A stretch of DNA of 64,000 nt from Gentiana macrophylla (Eukaryota; Streptophyta; Magnoliopsida; Gentianales; Gentianaceae), in NCBI GenBank assembly GCA_026214975.1, contig CM047805.1, positions 111,657,845-111,721,844 on the forward strand. The letters are read 5' to 3'. This document shows, piece by piece, positions 1 through 10,600 of this stretch (the first letter of the stretch is position 1; each line of letters begins with the position of its first letter). The notes below the pieces were generated by a model. The model was not told where the DNA came from and searched no databases. It saw nothing but the letters and a program-made list of their open reading frames with translations. The position numbers and the translations under genes were made by a program.

Positions 1-1
1 A

Positions 2-673
2 TCAGCTGAGAAAATTTCCCTACCAGTCAAGTTCACCAATGCACCAGCTTATAAACCCTCTAAAAGGTTTGGATCCAGATCTGGTCTTGGCTATAACAGT
101 CAAGATGAGAATAGAAACAATGGACAACACAATTCTGAATCTAGAACCAAGAATGGACCAAAGTTCAGAAAAGGACATACCATAGTTTCAACCACTCATA
201 CTACATCGGTGAAGTCAAAACCCAGTGTAGTGAAACAGCAGACCAAACCATCACTTCAGTCAACCAAAAGCAAAGGTTTTCTGAAAGGTAAATGAAGACT
301 TTACCCTTCAGAAGATGATTGGAATGTTGCACCTCCAAAATACAAGAAGAAACCATTTCATGCCATGCATCATGTGTTTAAGAAAAAACAACCAAGGTTT
401 GTTCCTAGACACATGAAGCAACATAGGTTTCCTACTGAATATTGGAAAGTGAAAAAGGATGCAAATGCACCAAAAAGTGGAGAAAAGTATCAGAATACCT
501 TCAGTAGAAATATTAAAATCTATTCTGCCATGCCTTATACATATGAAGTTGATGACTTTAATTATCCAAAAAGAAGATCATTTGGATATACACTTGGAGT
601 AGGAGGCATGACTGCTAATAGGTAAGGACCCAAGCAGTGTTGGATACCTAAACATACTTAATTTGTTTTGTAG
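2..673 (+). pseudogene. gag: Element A gag C-terminal part
   Basis: Frame 2 from the first bases reads through a polar, Lys/Asn/Ser-rich tail of a Copia Gag-Pol, with stops at 296-298, 623-625, 659-661 and 671-673. The stretch at 365-625 is an uninterrupted 86-residue piece of this same frame and does not start a gene. The end carries a GPKQCWIPK motif (about 626-652), which in SIRE-type elements lies just before the protease. The same region is recognisable in B on the other strand (GPKQIWVPK). The capsid domain and any zinc knuckle are off the window. Broken and not expressed as intact protein. Confidence 0.8.
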
Positions 674-813
674 GATGTCTGGTACATAGACAGTGGATGT
701 TCCAGACATATGATAGGAAACAAAGGATGGCTCACTGACTTTAAAGCTTTTGATGGACCCAAAGTCACCTTTGGAGGCAAATAAACCCTGGTAAAATTAA
801 GAGGGAAGGCATA
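674..813 (+). pseudogene. Element A aspartic protease fragment
   Basis: The peptide WYIDSGCSRHM, containing the D-S-G catalytic triplet of retropepsin-like proteases, is encoded from about 680. It is followed by the usual GNKGWLTDF continuation. The frame stops at about 782, and a frameshift leads into the next segment at 814. The protease would normally cleave the Gag-Pol polyprotein inside virus-like particles. Active-site residues are present but the frame is broken. Confidence 0.82.
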
Positions 814-1775
814 ATGCTAAAAAACAACTTGAAGATTCAAAATGTGGCCTATGTTAAAGGACTGAACTTCAACCTACTAAGTATTAGTCAATTCTGTGAC
901 AAAGGCTACAATGTGCACTTCAACAAGGAAGGATGCAAAGTGATTGACAACCAAACCAACACAGTTGTACTTGCAGGAAGAAAAGAAGACAACCTGTATG
1001 TAGTAGACTGGAAGACAACAACAACAGAAATATGTTTGCTTGTCAAAAATAAACTGTCAGTCAGCTGGATTTGGCATAGAAGATTAAATCACCTAAACTT
1101 TAAGACCATCAACATGTTAACAAAGAACAAGTTAGTTGAAGGCCTGCCAGAGATCACATTCAAGAAGGAATGTCTCTGTGATGCATGTCGGAAAGGAAAA
1201 CAAATCAAAATCTCATTCAAATCAAAGCCCTACCAATCAACAACAAGAATTCTGCATCTTCTGTATATGGATCTTTTTGGACCAGTCACACCAGTCAGTA
1301 AAAGTGGAATGAAATACACTCTAGTAGTGGTGGATGACTTCTCCAAATACACCTAGACTATATTCATGAACAAGAAGAGAGAGACACTCAAGAAGTTGCC
1401 AAACATGCTAAGAAGAATTCAAAATGAGAAGGAACTGAAGATCATCAAGATCAGATAGAATAGAGGCACAGAGCTTCTAAATGAAATTATCAAAACCTAC
1501 TGTGAAGAGAATGGAGTACTACATCAACTATCAGCAACAGGAACTCCACAGCAAAATGGTGTAGCAGAAAGAAGAAACAGAACTCTCAAAGAAGCAGTCA
1601 GAACAATGATTGCAGAAGCATGTTTGCCAAAGAGATTTTGGGCTGAAGCAGCAAATATTGCATGCTATACTCAAAACAGATCAATCATCAACAAACATCA
1701 TGGAAAAAATCCTTATGAAATATAGAATGGAAGAAAACCTAATAATATCTCATATTTTCATATGTTTGGATCTAA
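814..1775 (+). pseudogene. Element A integrase (GAG-pre-integrase zinc domain and catalytic core)
   Basis: The first open segment (814-1356) has the pre-integrase H-H-C-C region: WHRRLNHLNF followed by CLCDACRKGKQ. The core begins with MDLFGPV (first catalytic Asp) and VVDDFSKYT. A stop at 1354-1356 is followed in frame by further core sequence. The second catalytic Asp region, normally R-S-D-x-G-T-E, is damaged here (stop near 1456). NGVAERRNRTL supplies the catalytic Glu near 1560-1590. Another stop occurs near 1725. The enzyme would insert element cDNA into host DNA; this copy is dead. Confidence 0.87.
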
Positions 1776-2414
1776 ATGTTTGTGTTGAACAGGAATCAGT
1801 TACACACTTTTGATGAAAATGTTGATGAAGCAATCTTTATGGGATACTCAGACACCAGCAAAGCATTCAGAGTACTCAACAAAAGGACCTTGGTGATTGA
1901 AGAATCAATTCATGTAGTCTTTGATGAGTCAAACACAAATGGTGAAAACCTTCAAGAACTTGAAGAAGCAGGACTAAGACAAGTCTACCTGAATACAACA
2001 ATACAAGCTACAATTCTAAATCAAAATTTTGGAAATCAAGATGAACCACCAGTCAATACAACAGAAGAGGTACCAACACATGTGCATGAAGCTGATACAC
2101 AAGCTGAAGTTGTGGAAGCACCAAGTCAAGAACAACATCAACCATATCTCAACTGGCTAAGAGATCATCCTGTAGATCAAGTCATTGGAGACATTCACAC
2201 AGGAGTCAGAACCAGAAAACAATTGGAGCACATGCTAACGTGTTTTCTATCTCAAGTAGAGCCCAAAACAATAGATGATGCAATCCAAGATGCTGATTAG
2301 ATTACAGCTATGCAAGAAGAACTAAATGAGTTTGAATGAAATGAGGTCTGGGAACTTGTTGACAGGCCAGACATAGCCAACATTATTGGAACAAAATGGG
2401 TATTCAGAAACAAG
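1776..2414 (+). pseudogene. Element A integrase C-terminus and linker to RT
   Basis: A 174-residue open segment (1776-2300) continues the Copia polyprotein. FMGYSDTSKAFRVLNKRTLVIEES is the conserved GYS...R.YN.RT.. type motif at the end of Copia integrase (given here as separate short parts GYSDTSKAFRVLN and RTLVIEES). A variable Gln/Glu-rich linker follows, ending in the RTRKQLEHM element that precedes RT. After a TAG at 2298-2300 the same protein continues with [13 protein letters not shown] at 2388-2426, the start of the RT domain. Confidence 0.83.
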
Positions 2415-3170
2415 ATGGATGAACAAGGAACAGTTGTCAGAAACAAAGCAAGGCTAGTTGCTAAAGGCTACTCTCAAGCAGAAGGAATAGATTATGATGA
2501 GACCTTTGCCCCAGTAGCAAGATTGGAAGCAATCAGACTCTTTCTAGCTTTTGCAGCCCACAAAGACTTCAAAGTTTACCAAATGGATGTCAAGAGTGCA
2601 TTTCTGAATGGAATTTTGGAAGAAGAAGAACAACCTCCTGGTTTTCAACTTAAAGGGAAAGAAGATATGGTGTACAAGCTCAAAAAGGCACTGTATGGAC
2701 TTAAACAGGCACCCAGAGCTTGGTATGAGACACTATCACAATTCTTGATCAAGAATGGATTCGACAAGGGAACAATAGATAAGACTCTTTTCAAATTAAA
2801 GGAAGGAACAAGTACCCTGGTAGTAAAAATCTATGTTGATGACATTATCTTTGGATCAGAGGATGAAAAGTTGTGTGAGAAATTTGCAAATTTAATGAAG
2901 AGCGAATTTCAGATGAGCATGATGGGAGAGTTGAATTACTGTCTTGGGCTACAAGTAAAGCAGATGAAAGATGACATTTTCATCAATCAAGCCAAATACA
3001 CTAAAGACCTAATTCACAAGTATGGTATGGACACAAGTGGGATAGAAGATACACCCATGTGTGCAAGAGTCATTCCTGGAAAAGATGAAGCTGGAAAAGA
3101 TATTGATAAGAAAATGTATAGAGGAATCATTGGATCCCTACTATATCTAACTGCAAGCAGACCTGACTAG
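2415..3170 (+). pseudogene. Element A reverse transcriptase (Copia, YVDD)
   Basis: A 251-residue open segment with nearly the whole Copia RT domain. [10 protein letters not shown] is at residues 12-21, the catalytic [10 protein letters not shown] at 57-66, [13 protein letters not shown] at 92-104 and the active-site YVDD at 140-143. The first Met used here is internal, since conserved RT sequence (KWVFRNK) lies just upstream. The domain ends at a TAG (3168-3170) that cuts the SRPD motif. RT makes element cDNA from a tRNA-iMet primer in related elements. This is the best preserved enzyme of A but it is not translatable with its neighbours. Confidence 0.9.
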
Positions 3171-3769
3171 CATTTGCAGTAGGAGTATGTGCAAGATTTC
3201 AAGCTCAACCTAAAGAATCACACCTACTAGCAGCCAAAAGAATAATCAAATGCTTGAAGAACACCATCAACGTTGGAATTTGGTAACCAAAAGATGGAGG
3301 ATTCAAATTGATATCATATTCAGACTCTGACTATGCTGGATGCAAGATAGATAGAAAAGGCACCTCTGGAACATGTCAAATGCTAGGCAGCAGACTGGTA
3401 TCATGGTTTAGTAAGAAGCAAAACTCCATATCCACATCAACAGCTGAAGCAGAATATATAGCAGCCGGCAGTTGTTGCGTACAAGTACTGTGGATCAGAC
3501 AATAGCTAAGGGATTATGGAATGGAAGAGAAGACAATTCCAATTATGTGTGACAACACAAGTGCCATATCTATTATTGAAAATCATGTATTACACTCAAG
3601 AACCAAACATATTGATGTAAGACATCATTTAATCAGAGATCATGTTGAGAAAGAAGATGTCATACTAAGATACATACCTACTGAAGATCAATTGACCGAC
3701 ATCTTCACAAAACCACTCAGTCATGAAAGATTTAGTAAGAAGTTCTTTGCCCAATGTGAACATAAATAA
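3171..3769 (+). pseudogene. Element A RNase H and end of pol
   Basis: After a frameshifted stretch (3171-3300) the segment at 3308-3505 has YSDSDYAGCKIDRKGTSG and STAEAEYIAAGSC, both typical of Copia RNase H (catalytic D and E). A stop at 3503-3505 is followed by the 3521-3769 segment with CDNTSAI, RTKHIDVRHHLIRD and QLTDIFTKPL, the standard Copia pol end. The TAA at 3767-3769 is probably the genuine pol terminator. Confidence 0.88.
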
Positions 3770-4470
3770 ACAGCCTGTTGTGGATGGTACTGTTCCTTCT
3801 ATCATTATGGTGCCTCTTCTGCTGCATTAGTGAAAACGTAGGGTACGTGGATGCGTTATCACATCATTTTCCGCCCGCTACTATCTTTAAAAATAAAATA
3901 ACATATATGCTATTGCTATTTCATATTTTCTATGAAAGATTTAGTAAGCTGAAATCTGAGTTAGGAATGATAGAAATTGACTAAAGAGCGGCTAACTGGA
4001 GTAATCAGCTAAGTGACTTCACCAGCTGATTAAACCTTTGCCGTTAAAGGAAATGTAGCAGGTAAGGCACTGGTACTCAGTGAAGTCAACGTCACTGATT
4101 GTTAGGAACAGTTATATACAGCAGCTCAGTGAAAAAGTCACTACACCGGCTTAGTGACCAGCCAAGTCACTCCACCAAAGAATATATTGGAATCAACCTA
4201 AAAATAAAGTGTGAACTAAATCAACTTTATAAACATGTGAAATCCATAAGTTATGGAGGATTTTACTATGGAAGATTACACACGTGGAAATCAATTTATA
4301 ATTGTTGAGGTAACTGTATTATTTCCTTTAATTACAAACGCCTCGATTCCCAAGATCTATCACTACTTACCTCAATCCACTCCCCCACTATACTCAAATA
4401 CCGCGATTTATATACATAAAATCATGCCATTACGTCACAAAATCCTTCCAAATTCAACCACGTTCACACT
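3770..4470 (+). other. Element A spacer between pol and third ORF
   Basis: About 700 bp without convincing coding potential. It has several short CAGTGA/AGTCACT-like words between about 4010 and 4180. Small ORFs here (68-82 codons) have no recognisable motif. The right-hand part becomes A/T- and C-rich with promoter-like words, including TTACGTCAC at about 4431-4439. The B element has a corresponding but much shorter stretch before its third ORF. Confidence 0.6.
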
Positions 4471-4483
4471 ACTCAAATCACCA

Positions 4484-4590
4484 TATATAAACCACACTTA
4501 GAGATTTTTCATAATTCTTTACGCTCTCTTTCAAATCAAAAACCCTCTTTTCTCACTGCAAAATCACAACTTTCCCTCAAATCTCAAACA
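4484..4590 (+). promoter_or_regulatory. Promoter-like TATA box and CT-rich leader before the third ORF of A
   Basis: TATATAAA lies at 4484-4491, about 100 nt before an ATG at 4591 in good plant context (AACAATGGCC). Between them is a pyrimidine-rich leader (TTCTTTACGCTCTCTTTC and similar). This is the layout of a plant Pol II core promoter with a 5' UTR. The same spacing is found before the third ORF of B. Transcription from here is inferred, not shown. Confidence 0.55.
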
Positions 4591-7087
4591 ATGGCCTCAT
4601 CCTCTTCAACCACTGAAACTGGAAAACAGTATGAGAAATCAATTGCCACTGGGTCGTTCTTTCAAGATGAACACTACTTAAAGATATGTGGAAATGACGA
4701 AGACGCACAAAAACTGGCAACTGGTTGCAAAAACCTAAGATTATCGACCTTTCTAAATCCTCCAATCACCGATATTTGCTATGAAAGTCTAATCTCTTTC
4801 TGGAAGACCGCAAAATATGTCTCTGGGGTCCTTGCAGAAGAAGGTGACAAATGGGAGGAAGACAAGATCGTTGCATCTGTCAACGGCATATAAGTGGTCA
4901 TTAGAGCAAAGGTAATTCACAAACACCTCAAACTCTCAAATAAAGGTCAGGCAAAAATGGCTCTCGTTCCACAAAACTTAGACGAATTCTGGGATACAAT
5001 TGCTAAAATGGCAAACCCAAGCCCTAAGAAATTCAACTGTCTTAGATCTTCCTTGAAGAAATCCTTCAATGAATTCAGTGCCCTAGTTGGAAAAACAATT
5101 GAAGGAAAGTTAGGAGCAAATAATGCCATGACAGAGGTTAGAATGCGCCTTATGGGAATCATCTATCACAATCTGGAGTTTAATTGGGCAACTTATTTCT
5201 TCCTGAGAATCAAAGAACAAATCCAGGGAGAGGCAACTTCTGCTAAAAAAGGGGTTAGTAGAAGGAAAGAAGAAAAATGGGATCTTCTGGGTAAAGAAAT
5301 CCTATGGGATTCAACTACACTATCTTTTGCAATGTTTGAAAGTACTAGCCGTCCAACTCCATAAGTTGCATGAATCCAAAACTTTTACCTATGTCAAACA
5401 GAAAAAGCAAGTAGGAGGAGGGAAAAGAAAGCAAACCACAAAACACACTTCTGGCCAAAGAAAGAAGCAAAAGGTTCAAAGAAATTTGGACAAAAAAGAG
5501 TTTGGAAAGTCAATTGTTGAAGAAGTAGAAGAGGATTCTGAAGTAGCTGCAGATCAACCAGAAGCACAAAGTGGAAGTGAGGATGAACAACCTCAAAATG
5601 AGGAGGTTGCAGGAGACACTGGAGATGATGATGAAGAAACTCCAGAAGAACCAGCACAGATATCTGCAACTGAGATTGATGATAGAATTGCGGCATATCT
5701 TGAATGGAAAGAAGGTGATTCTAGAATTCAGCTTCAAGACTCAGAACGCATGCTTGTTGAGGAGGCTTGGTTTTTTAATTTTATTGGGATAACAACCCTG
5801 GTTGGTGTACTGATGAGTCACCACTCTGGGATATGGTTGATGCAGCTAAGGCACAGATACATCCGCCCTCTGACAAAGAAAGTGATGAATCAGCTGAGGA
5901 AAGTGACAATCATGATGATGACGACGGTGATGATCACAATGATGATGATGGTGCTGGTCAAAGTGGTGATAGAAATGATCCAAAGGATACTACTGTTGGC
6001 CAAGACAAAGAGGATGAAAACATAGTGGATGCAATTGATGATAACATTCTCTTAAGCTCTTTTCTACAGACACATGCATCAGAAAAGCCAACCTCACCAG
6101 CTAAGACAACACATCAGCCACTATCTGTTGACATTCCGGTTGAACCTACCGCAGTGTTGGACACTGGCTCAGCTGCAGCAACACCAGTCAAGGTAATTCC
6201 CAGCACAGAGCAAGGGGGAATATGAGATAGTGTTGCACCACAATTCACTTCCACTCAAGTCCTTGAAGAAGTAGAAGCTGGTGTAGATGTTACTCAACAT
6301 CAAGACATAGGACATCAAACATTACCAGAGCCAGCTGACATCCATCACAAACTTACTCAACTGAACACTGGCATAACAAATGAGGCCTTTGAAAAGGCAA
6401 CAGATCGGTTGGCTGAGGAACTGGAACAGCAAGCCATGTATCTCAGATCCATGACTTCAGCATTTAGAGATGAAAGTCACTCCATTGAAAGAAGATTTCA
6501 GGCTGTTGCAGAGTATATTGATGCACAAAACATTGTTGTGCAATGACAGGCCGACCTGATCAAACATATGAATATCAACTTTACTCACAATATCTCAGGC
6601 CTACGACAACGCATATCTCAGGAAAACGAAGCAATGGCCTCAGCACTAGGCACCATGTTTAGCAGTGTAGTCAGGAGGTTAAATGATCATGACGCCAGAC
6701 TTAAATCAATTGACTCCAAACTGGACTCACTGATTGGTACAGCTGAAGCCACAAACAACATCTTGCTCCAACAAGGTATTGATGCTGCCAAAAAGGGGGA
6801 AAGTGATAATCCTGGAGAAGGATCAACAGTTAGACCCCTAAATTTTACTGAGGAGCAGCTAAGAACAAGGGACAGGGAACTGAGAATTCGAAATGAAGCT
6901 GAAGAGCAGCTAAGAAAGGCAATAGAGGAGAGGGAAAAGATATCAAATAAACCCTGCATAGGTTTCCCTCATCACATTCAAAGAAGAGATAATGATAGAG
7001 ATAGATCAGGTAGTCATCAAAGACCTGGATCAAATCAGCAAACAAGACAGTAAGTCAACACAGAACCAGTACGAGTAGAGAGAAAAG
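4591..7087 (+). pseudogene. Element A third ORF ('envelope-like'), N-terminal four fifths
   Basis: A long degenerate reading frame after pol. It starts MASSSSTTETGKQYEKS and has a stop at 4891-4893, a frameshift near 5340, another near 5800-5850 and stops at 6223 and 6544. Parts in order: an alpha-helical N-terminal region of about 250 residues; a basic cluster with a likely nuclear localisation signal (KRKQTTKHTSGQRKKQKVQR near 5420-5490); two very acidic stretches (about 5520-5690 and 5870-6030, the latter Asp-rich); and a helical, coiled-coil-like region (about 6380-6960). I see no signal peptide or membrane segment, so the traditional 'envelope-like' label is doubtful. The function of such SIRE third ORFs is not established. 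B carries a relative. It is cut by D at 7087/33155. Confidence 0.75.
7083..7087. repeat. Left target-site duplication of D (AAAAG)
   Basis: AAAAG at 7083-7087 is repeated at 33155-33159, directly after the right LTR of D. Five-bp duplications are the norm for LTR retrotransposon integration. Removing D with one copy rejoins A. Confidence 0.95.
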
Positions 7088-7216
7088 TGTTAGGTGTAGT
7101 GCCCGAAAGACAATTTGTGTAATTGTTTTTGATAACAGAATTTATCTCACCTTATTACTTGCTTTGTGCTTGTAAGTAATACACTGCTGCAAACCCTAAG
7201 TATATCAGTATGTAAC
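7088..7216 (+). repeat. D 5' LTR, first part
   Basis: Matches 17530-17628 and its continuation at 31501-31540 in the right LTR. It ends at the GTAAC target of solo LTR S1. The partner LTR shows the uninterrupted sequence at 31531-31540, confirming the junction. Confidence 0.93.
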
Positions 7217-7517
7217 TGATAACGGTCATTTTGTGCCCGTTATTCTATGATCTTTATCTCCGATTCTAGTTTAAAGGAGCTATAATATAGTAATAATAAG
7301 TCGTAATACGCTTAAGTTGCATATGCCGAGAGTTACGATTCGTTATTATGTATTTGGAGGTTTTATTATATTATTTGATGTTATAGACTGTATTTCATGC
7401 TATATTTGTAGTAACTCATTGGGGAGCGCAAGGATGGATTTCGGAGAAGCTTTAATGGATTGCAGACAAGTTCAGAAAGCCCAATGCATAAAAAGACGGA
7501 AGCCCAAAAGCATACAA

Positions 7518-7554
7518 GGCTCGGTCGACCGAGCCTATGCATTCGGTCGACCGA
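7518..7554. repeat. Palindrome pair upstream of the S1 TATA box
   Basis: GGCTCGGTCGACCGAGCC (7518-7535) is a perfect 18-bp palindrome. TCGGTCGACCGA (7543-7554) is a second, shorter copy. They lie about 100 bp upstream of TATATAAA at 7655. Confidence 0.9.
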
Positions 7555-8103
7555 GTGGGCCTGAAGTCCAGCAGAAGTCCGGCACATTGTTTGAGGCGGT
7601 TAGGGTTCAGTAGTGTCGGCATTTAAGTCGGTTTTCTTAAGTCGGCTGTAGCTCTATATAAACACAAGTCTTTGTATTTTTTAGAACACACACATATATA
7701 CACCAATATCAATTCATATTTACATATAAGCAAATAAGGATTCATTAGGCTTGTGAAGGAGCTGGGGGTGCAATCATGTAAGCCCTAGTTTTTCTTCTTG
7801 TTTTCTTTTAGTAATCAATTTCCCAATTATGCTTTGATTGTTTGAGTAGTTATTCATATCTAGATGATGTAGATCTAGGCTATGACGTTAGGGAGGTGGT
7901 GATGCCTTGTCTATGAGGATCTCATACCCTACGCCCTCTTCCTACGATTTATGGATGAATCTACGTGTTTAATTTACGTGTATTTAGATTAATTTATAAA
8001 ATGTCCTGATGATTCACTATATAATCCGATTCGTATGAGAAACGCTGAGAAATATATTCAGGGATGTAATCTGGGGAGTGAAGCACTTGGGTGATCGAGA
8101 GGT

Positions 8104-8142
8104 GTCACTCGGTCGACCGAGTGACTCTATTCGGTCGACCGA
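8104..8142. repeat. Palindrome pair downstream of the S1 TATA box
   Basis: Positions 8104-8125 form a perfect 22-bp palindrome centred on GTCGAC with flanks GTCAC/GTGAC. TCGGTCGACCGA follows at 8131-8142. The core word is the same as that at 7518-7554, so this LTR uses it on both sides of its TATA box. Confidence 0.9.
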
Positions 8143-8984
8143 GAGTCTCTAGCTCTGTTTCATCCGTTAATCAGTCACGTCTTTATGATTAGGTTAGCTT
8201 AATTGAATCTGTTATCTCAGTAGGTATGGCTATGGCTACGTCACTCGCTTAATTTAATTAAAACGTGTAAAAAGGAAATACCAATATAAAACTCTTAGGT
8301 GGGCTTATGAATTGATCTTCACGGACGTTCAGCGTTATCTAGGTAGGTTTATATTAGGGAATTGCGCGCACCTTGTTTATACGTAGATCGTAAACTAGCA
8401 TGAGACTATGACTTGGTAATTGTTAGTTGGACGAGAGTTTGAGTGATCGTTTAGGAAGTACGCCTAACCATAAGAATGTTGCCTAGACGAGGTGTACGGT
8501 TAATATCGGCATCCTTAGAGTCGTAAGCGTGTGAGTTATATGAGATGGAGGCACTTAAAAGGCGAAGTCACGTAACAATATCACAGTGATCTAGTGACCT
8601 ACCGGTGCTACGTCAAATTTTAGAGGATGACTCCCGTAGCCAATATAAATAGATATGAACGGATTAATAGTTGATAAGTCTCGTTGTTATATAAATTGTC
8701 TAGGTCCAAATGATTACGGTTATAATTGGGCAGTTGATTACGTTATTTGTTTACATGTTATTTGTTTATATGTTTGAGTGTGTCTTTCTTTTCTCGTATC
8801 CTATGTTGGTCATAGACCGTCTTTGTCAAACGAAATAAATAGGTTGACTATTTAAGTTAGGATCCACAAATTGATTCTCTGTGGGATCGACCTCGACTCT
8901 ATCTAGCTATAATGCGATTGAACCTAGTTCACTTGCTAGTGGTTATTTAGGCATCGAGTTAATAATTTAACTTGACCTCAATTA

Positions 8985-10586
8985 GTAACCGTTTAACTCA
9001 GTGTATGGCATTCACATGAGGATTGAGTTAGTAGTGATATACTTAAACTGTTAGTCCGTGGTGAACTTAATCAGAGTTTAGGGTCTCTTGATTAAAACAC
9101 CAATAATGCGCCCAGAACACCTTAGGGTGTGATAGTCTTATCCGCATCATCATCGGTAGAGGGTACCTACGTGGGGCATTTATATATGATGGCATTCATA
9201 TAGGACTGGACCGATTTAATCTGAATTTCTCGATATAATTCCGTAATCGAGGAATCTTATTATATCATTAGATGATCATATATGAATCAACCTTAATCCT
9301 GAGGTGATCACAGGGTGCTGCTTGTCTCGGGGTAGTGTTTGATGTGTTTGTTACGGTTCACTTGAATATGTTTTCCAAGCCACTTCTCGTTGGCACTATC
9401 CCCTGATGAGTGAGTAGTTCTGATTTTCACAGACATGGAATCCATTCCTTCCTGCGGGTAGTAGAGAGACAGTCCTCTTATTTGTTAGCCCTAAGAAAGT
9501 GATCGATCCAGGGAGTTCACATTTGACTAATTAACTACTAGTCAGATATGTGTACTAATTGGTCATCAGTGGGTTAATGGTAAATAAGGATAAGACATTC
9601 TGCGTCGGGTTTACGGAGACATCCCACACAATATGGACAGTCTATGGAGGGTTAATCCATATGTAGTGATTATATCAATTGACGCTTATTCAGTCTATAG
9701 GGTGAGTATAAGTATATATCTATAATTGGTAGAGTTCAGTTTCGGGTTTATGGTGGCGTAATCCCGGAATTAATAATTATATATATTTATTCTTTTCGAT
9801 GAATATTATATTTAATTATTGGAGCTACTAGTTATAGGTCCATGGTCCCCAATGTGGCTTCTGTAATTCGAGCTAATATTCTTGTTTATTTGGGCCTCAG
9901 AAATAATTTATTGGCTGGGCCAATTAATTGATATGCATGAATATTATTTAGTTGAGCTAAATAATATAGTACATATAAAGACATTTTATATGGGCTTCAA
10001 ACCCTAGATGTGGCGCCATTTATGGTCTTTTTAGCACAAGAATTAATTTTCTTGTGTTATGGAAAAATAAAAGATATTATTGTTATGTGATTGGTTGGAT
10101 GACATGTTATTTGGTTTCCTATTGGTCAATGACATGTCACAATTATTCATTAAGGAAAATATCTTTTTATTTTATTTAATTAATTAAAACTTGGAGACCA
10201 AAGATTTACTCTCCTGTAAAAGGAGAGTTATTCCAAATGTAAAACACACTTGTATTTTTTTCGCCCCACACACCAAAAAGGAGAGAAAAAAATAGTTTTA
10301 TTGTCTTGGGTTTTTTAAGAAGAAAAACTACAAGTTTTTCTTGGTGTTGTATATCAAGGTGGTTCTCATATCGAGAAGGGTGTCCACCAACCACCGTTTG
10401 GAGAACACATTAGAAGATCAAGACATCTCATTCTAAGATCTTGGCTTCTCTTCTTTCTATTGGTATGATTTTCTTAACCCCTTTGTAGTTGTTAAATCTT
10501 TTATTTATGTATTGTAATATATAAATCGTGATCCATCCGCTGCGCATAGATCTAATTCGTTTAGATTTGAGCTCCTACATCTTTCA
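8985..10586 (+). repeat. D 5' LTR, second part
   Basis: Continues the LTR after the S1 target duplication (8985-8989) and matches 31536-33154 closely. It ends CTACATCTTTCA, followed by a tRNA-iMet-type PBS. It contains a mutated TATA region (see 10209-10227). Confidence 0.93.
10209..10227 (+). promoter_or_regulatory. Altered TATA box of the D 5' LTR
   Basis: The sequence CTCTCCTGTAAAAGGAGAG corresponds to CTCTCCTATAAAAGGAGAG at 32774-32792 of the 3' LTR. TATAAAA lies inside a CTCTCC/GGAGAG inverted repeat. The 5' copy has TGTAAAA, an A-to-G change if the TATA form is ancestral. Confidence 0.75.
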
Positions 10587-10588
10587 TG

Positions 10589-10600
10589 TGGTATCAGAGA
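10589..10600 (+). other. D primer-binding site (initiator tRNA-Met)
   Basis: TGGTATCAGAGA lies two bases after the LTR end. It matches 11 of 12 bases of the plant Copia PBS TGGTATCAGAGC, complementary to the 3' end of initiator tRNA-Met. Confidence 0.9.

Larger units (their letters stand above)
7217..8984 (+). mobile_element. Solo LTR S1 inserted in the D 5' LTR
   Basis: A 1768-bp insertion flanked by GTAAC (7212-7216 and 8985-8989). The empty site, with a single GTAAC, is seen in the other D LTR near 31535. It begins TGATAACGG and ends CTCAATTA, so the usual terminal CA reads TA. It contains a TATA box (TATATAAA, 7655-7662), two pairs of CGGTCGACCG palindromes, and near the right end a 'CTCTGTGGGATCGACCTCGACTC' type stretch (8878-8900) like that near the end of Athila-type Gypsy LTRs. 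No internal region or second LTR is present, hence a solo LTR. The small ORFs in it have no recognisable motif. Confidence 0.85.

Noticed and set aside
3778..3984. 68-codon ORF with a hydrophobic start, possibly a signal peptide or membrane protein
   Set aside because: It immediately follows the pol stop but has no counterpart in B and no continuation; probably chance.
5394..5737. Minus-strand ORFs of 75-100 codons
   Set aside because: Antisense shadow of the acidic and basic low-complexity part of the third ORF.
4591..7087. Envelope glycoprotein call for the third ORF
   Set aside because: No signal peptide, transmembrane helix or cysteine pattern seen; it has basic, acidic and coiled-coil regions instead.
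7317..7613. 98-codon ORF
   Set aside because: Sits inside solo LTR S1 upstream of its TATA box and crosses the palindromes; no motif.
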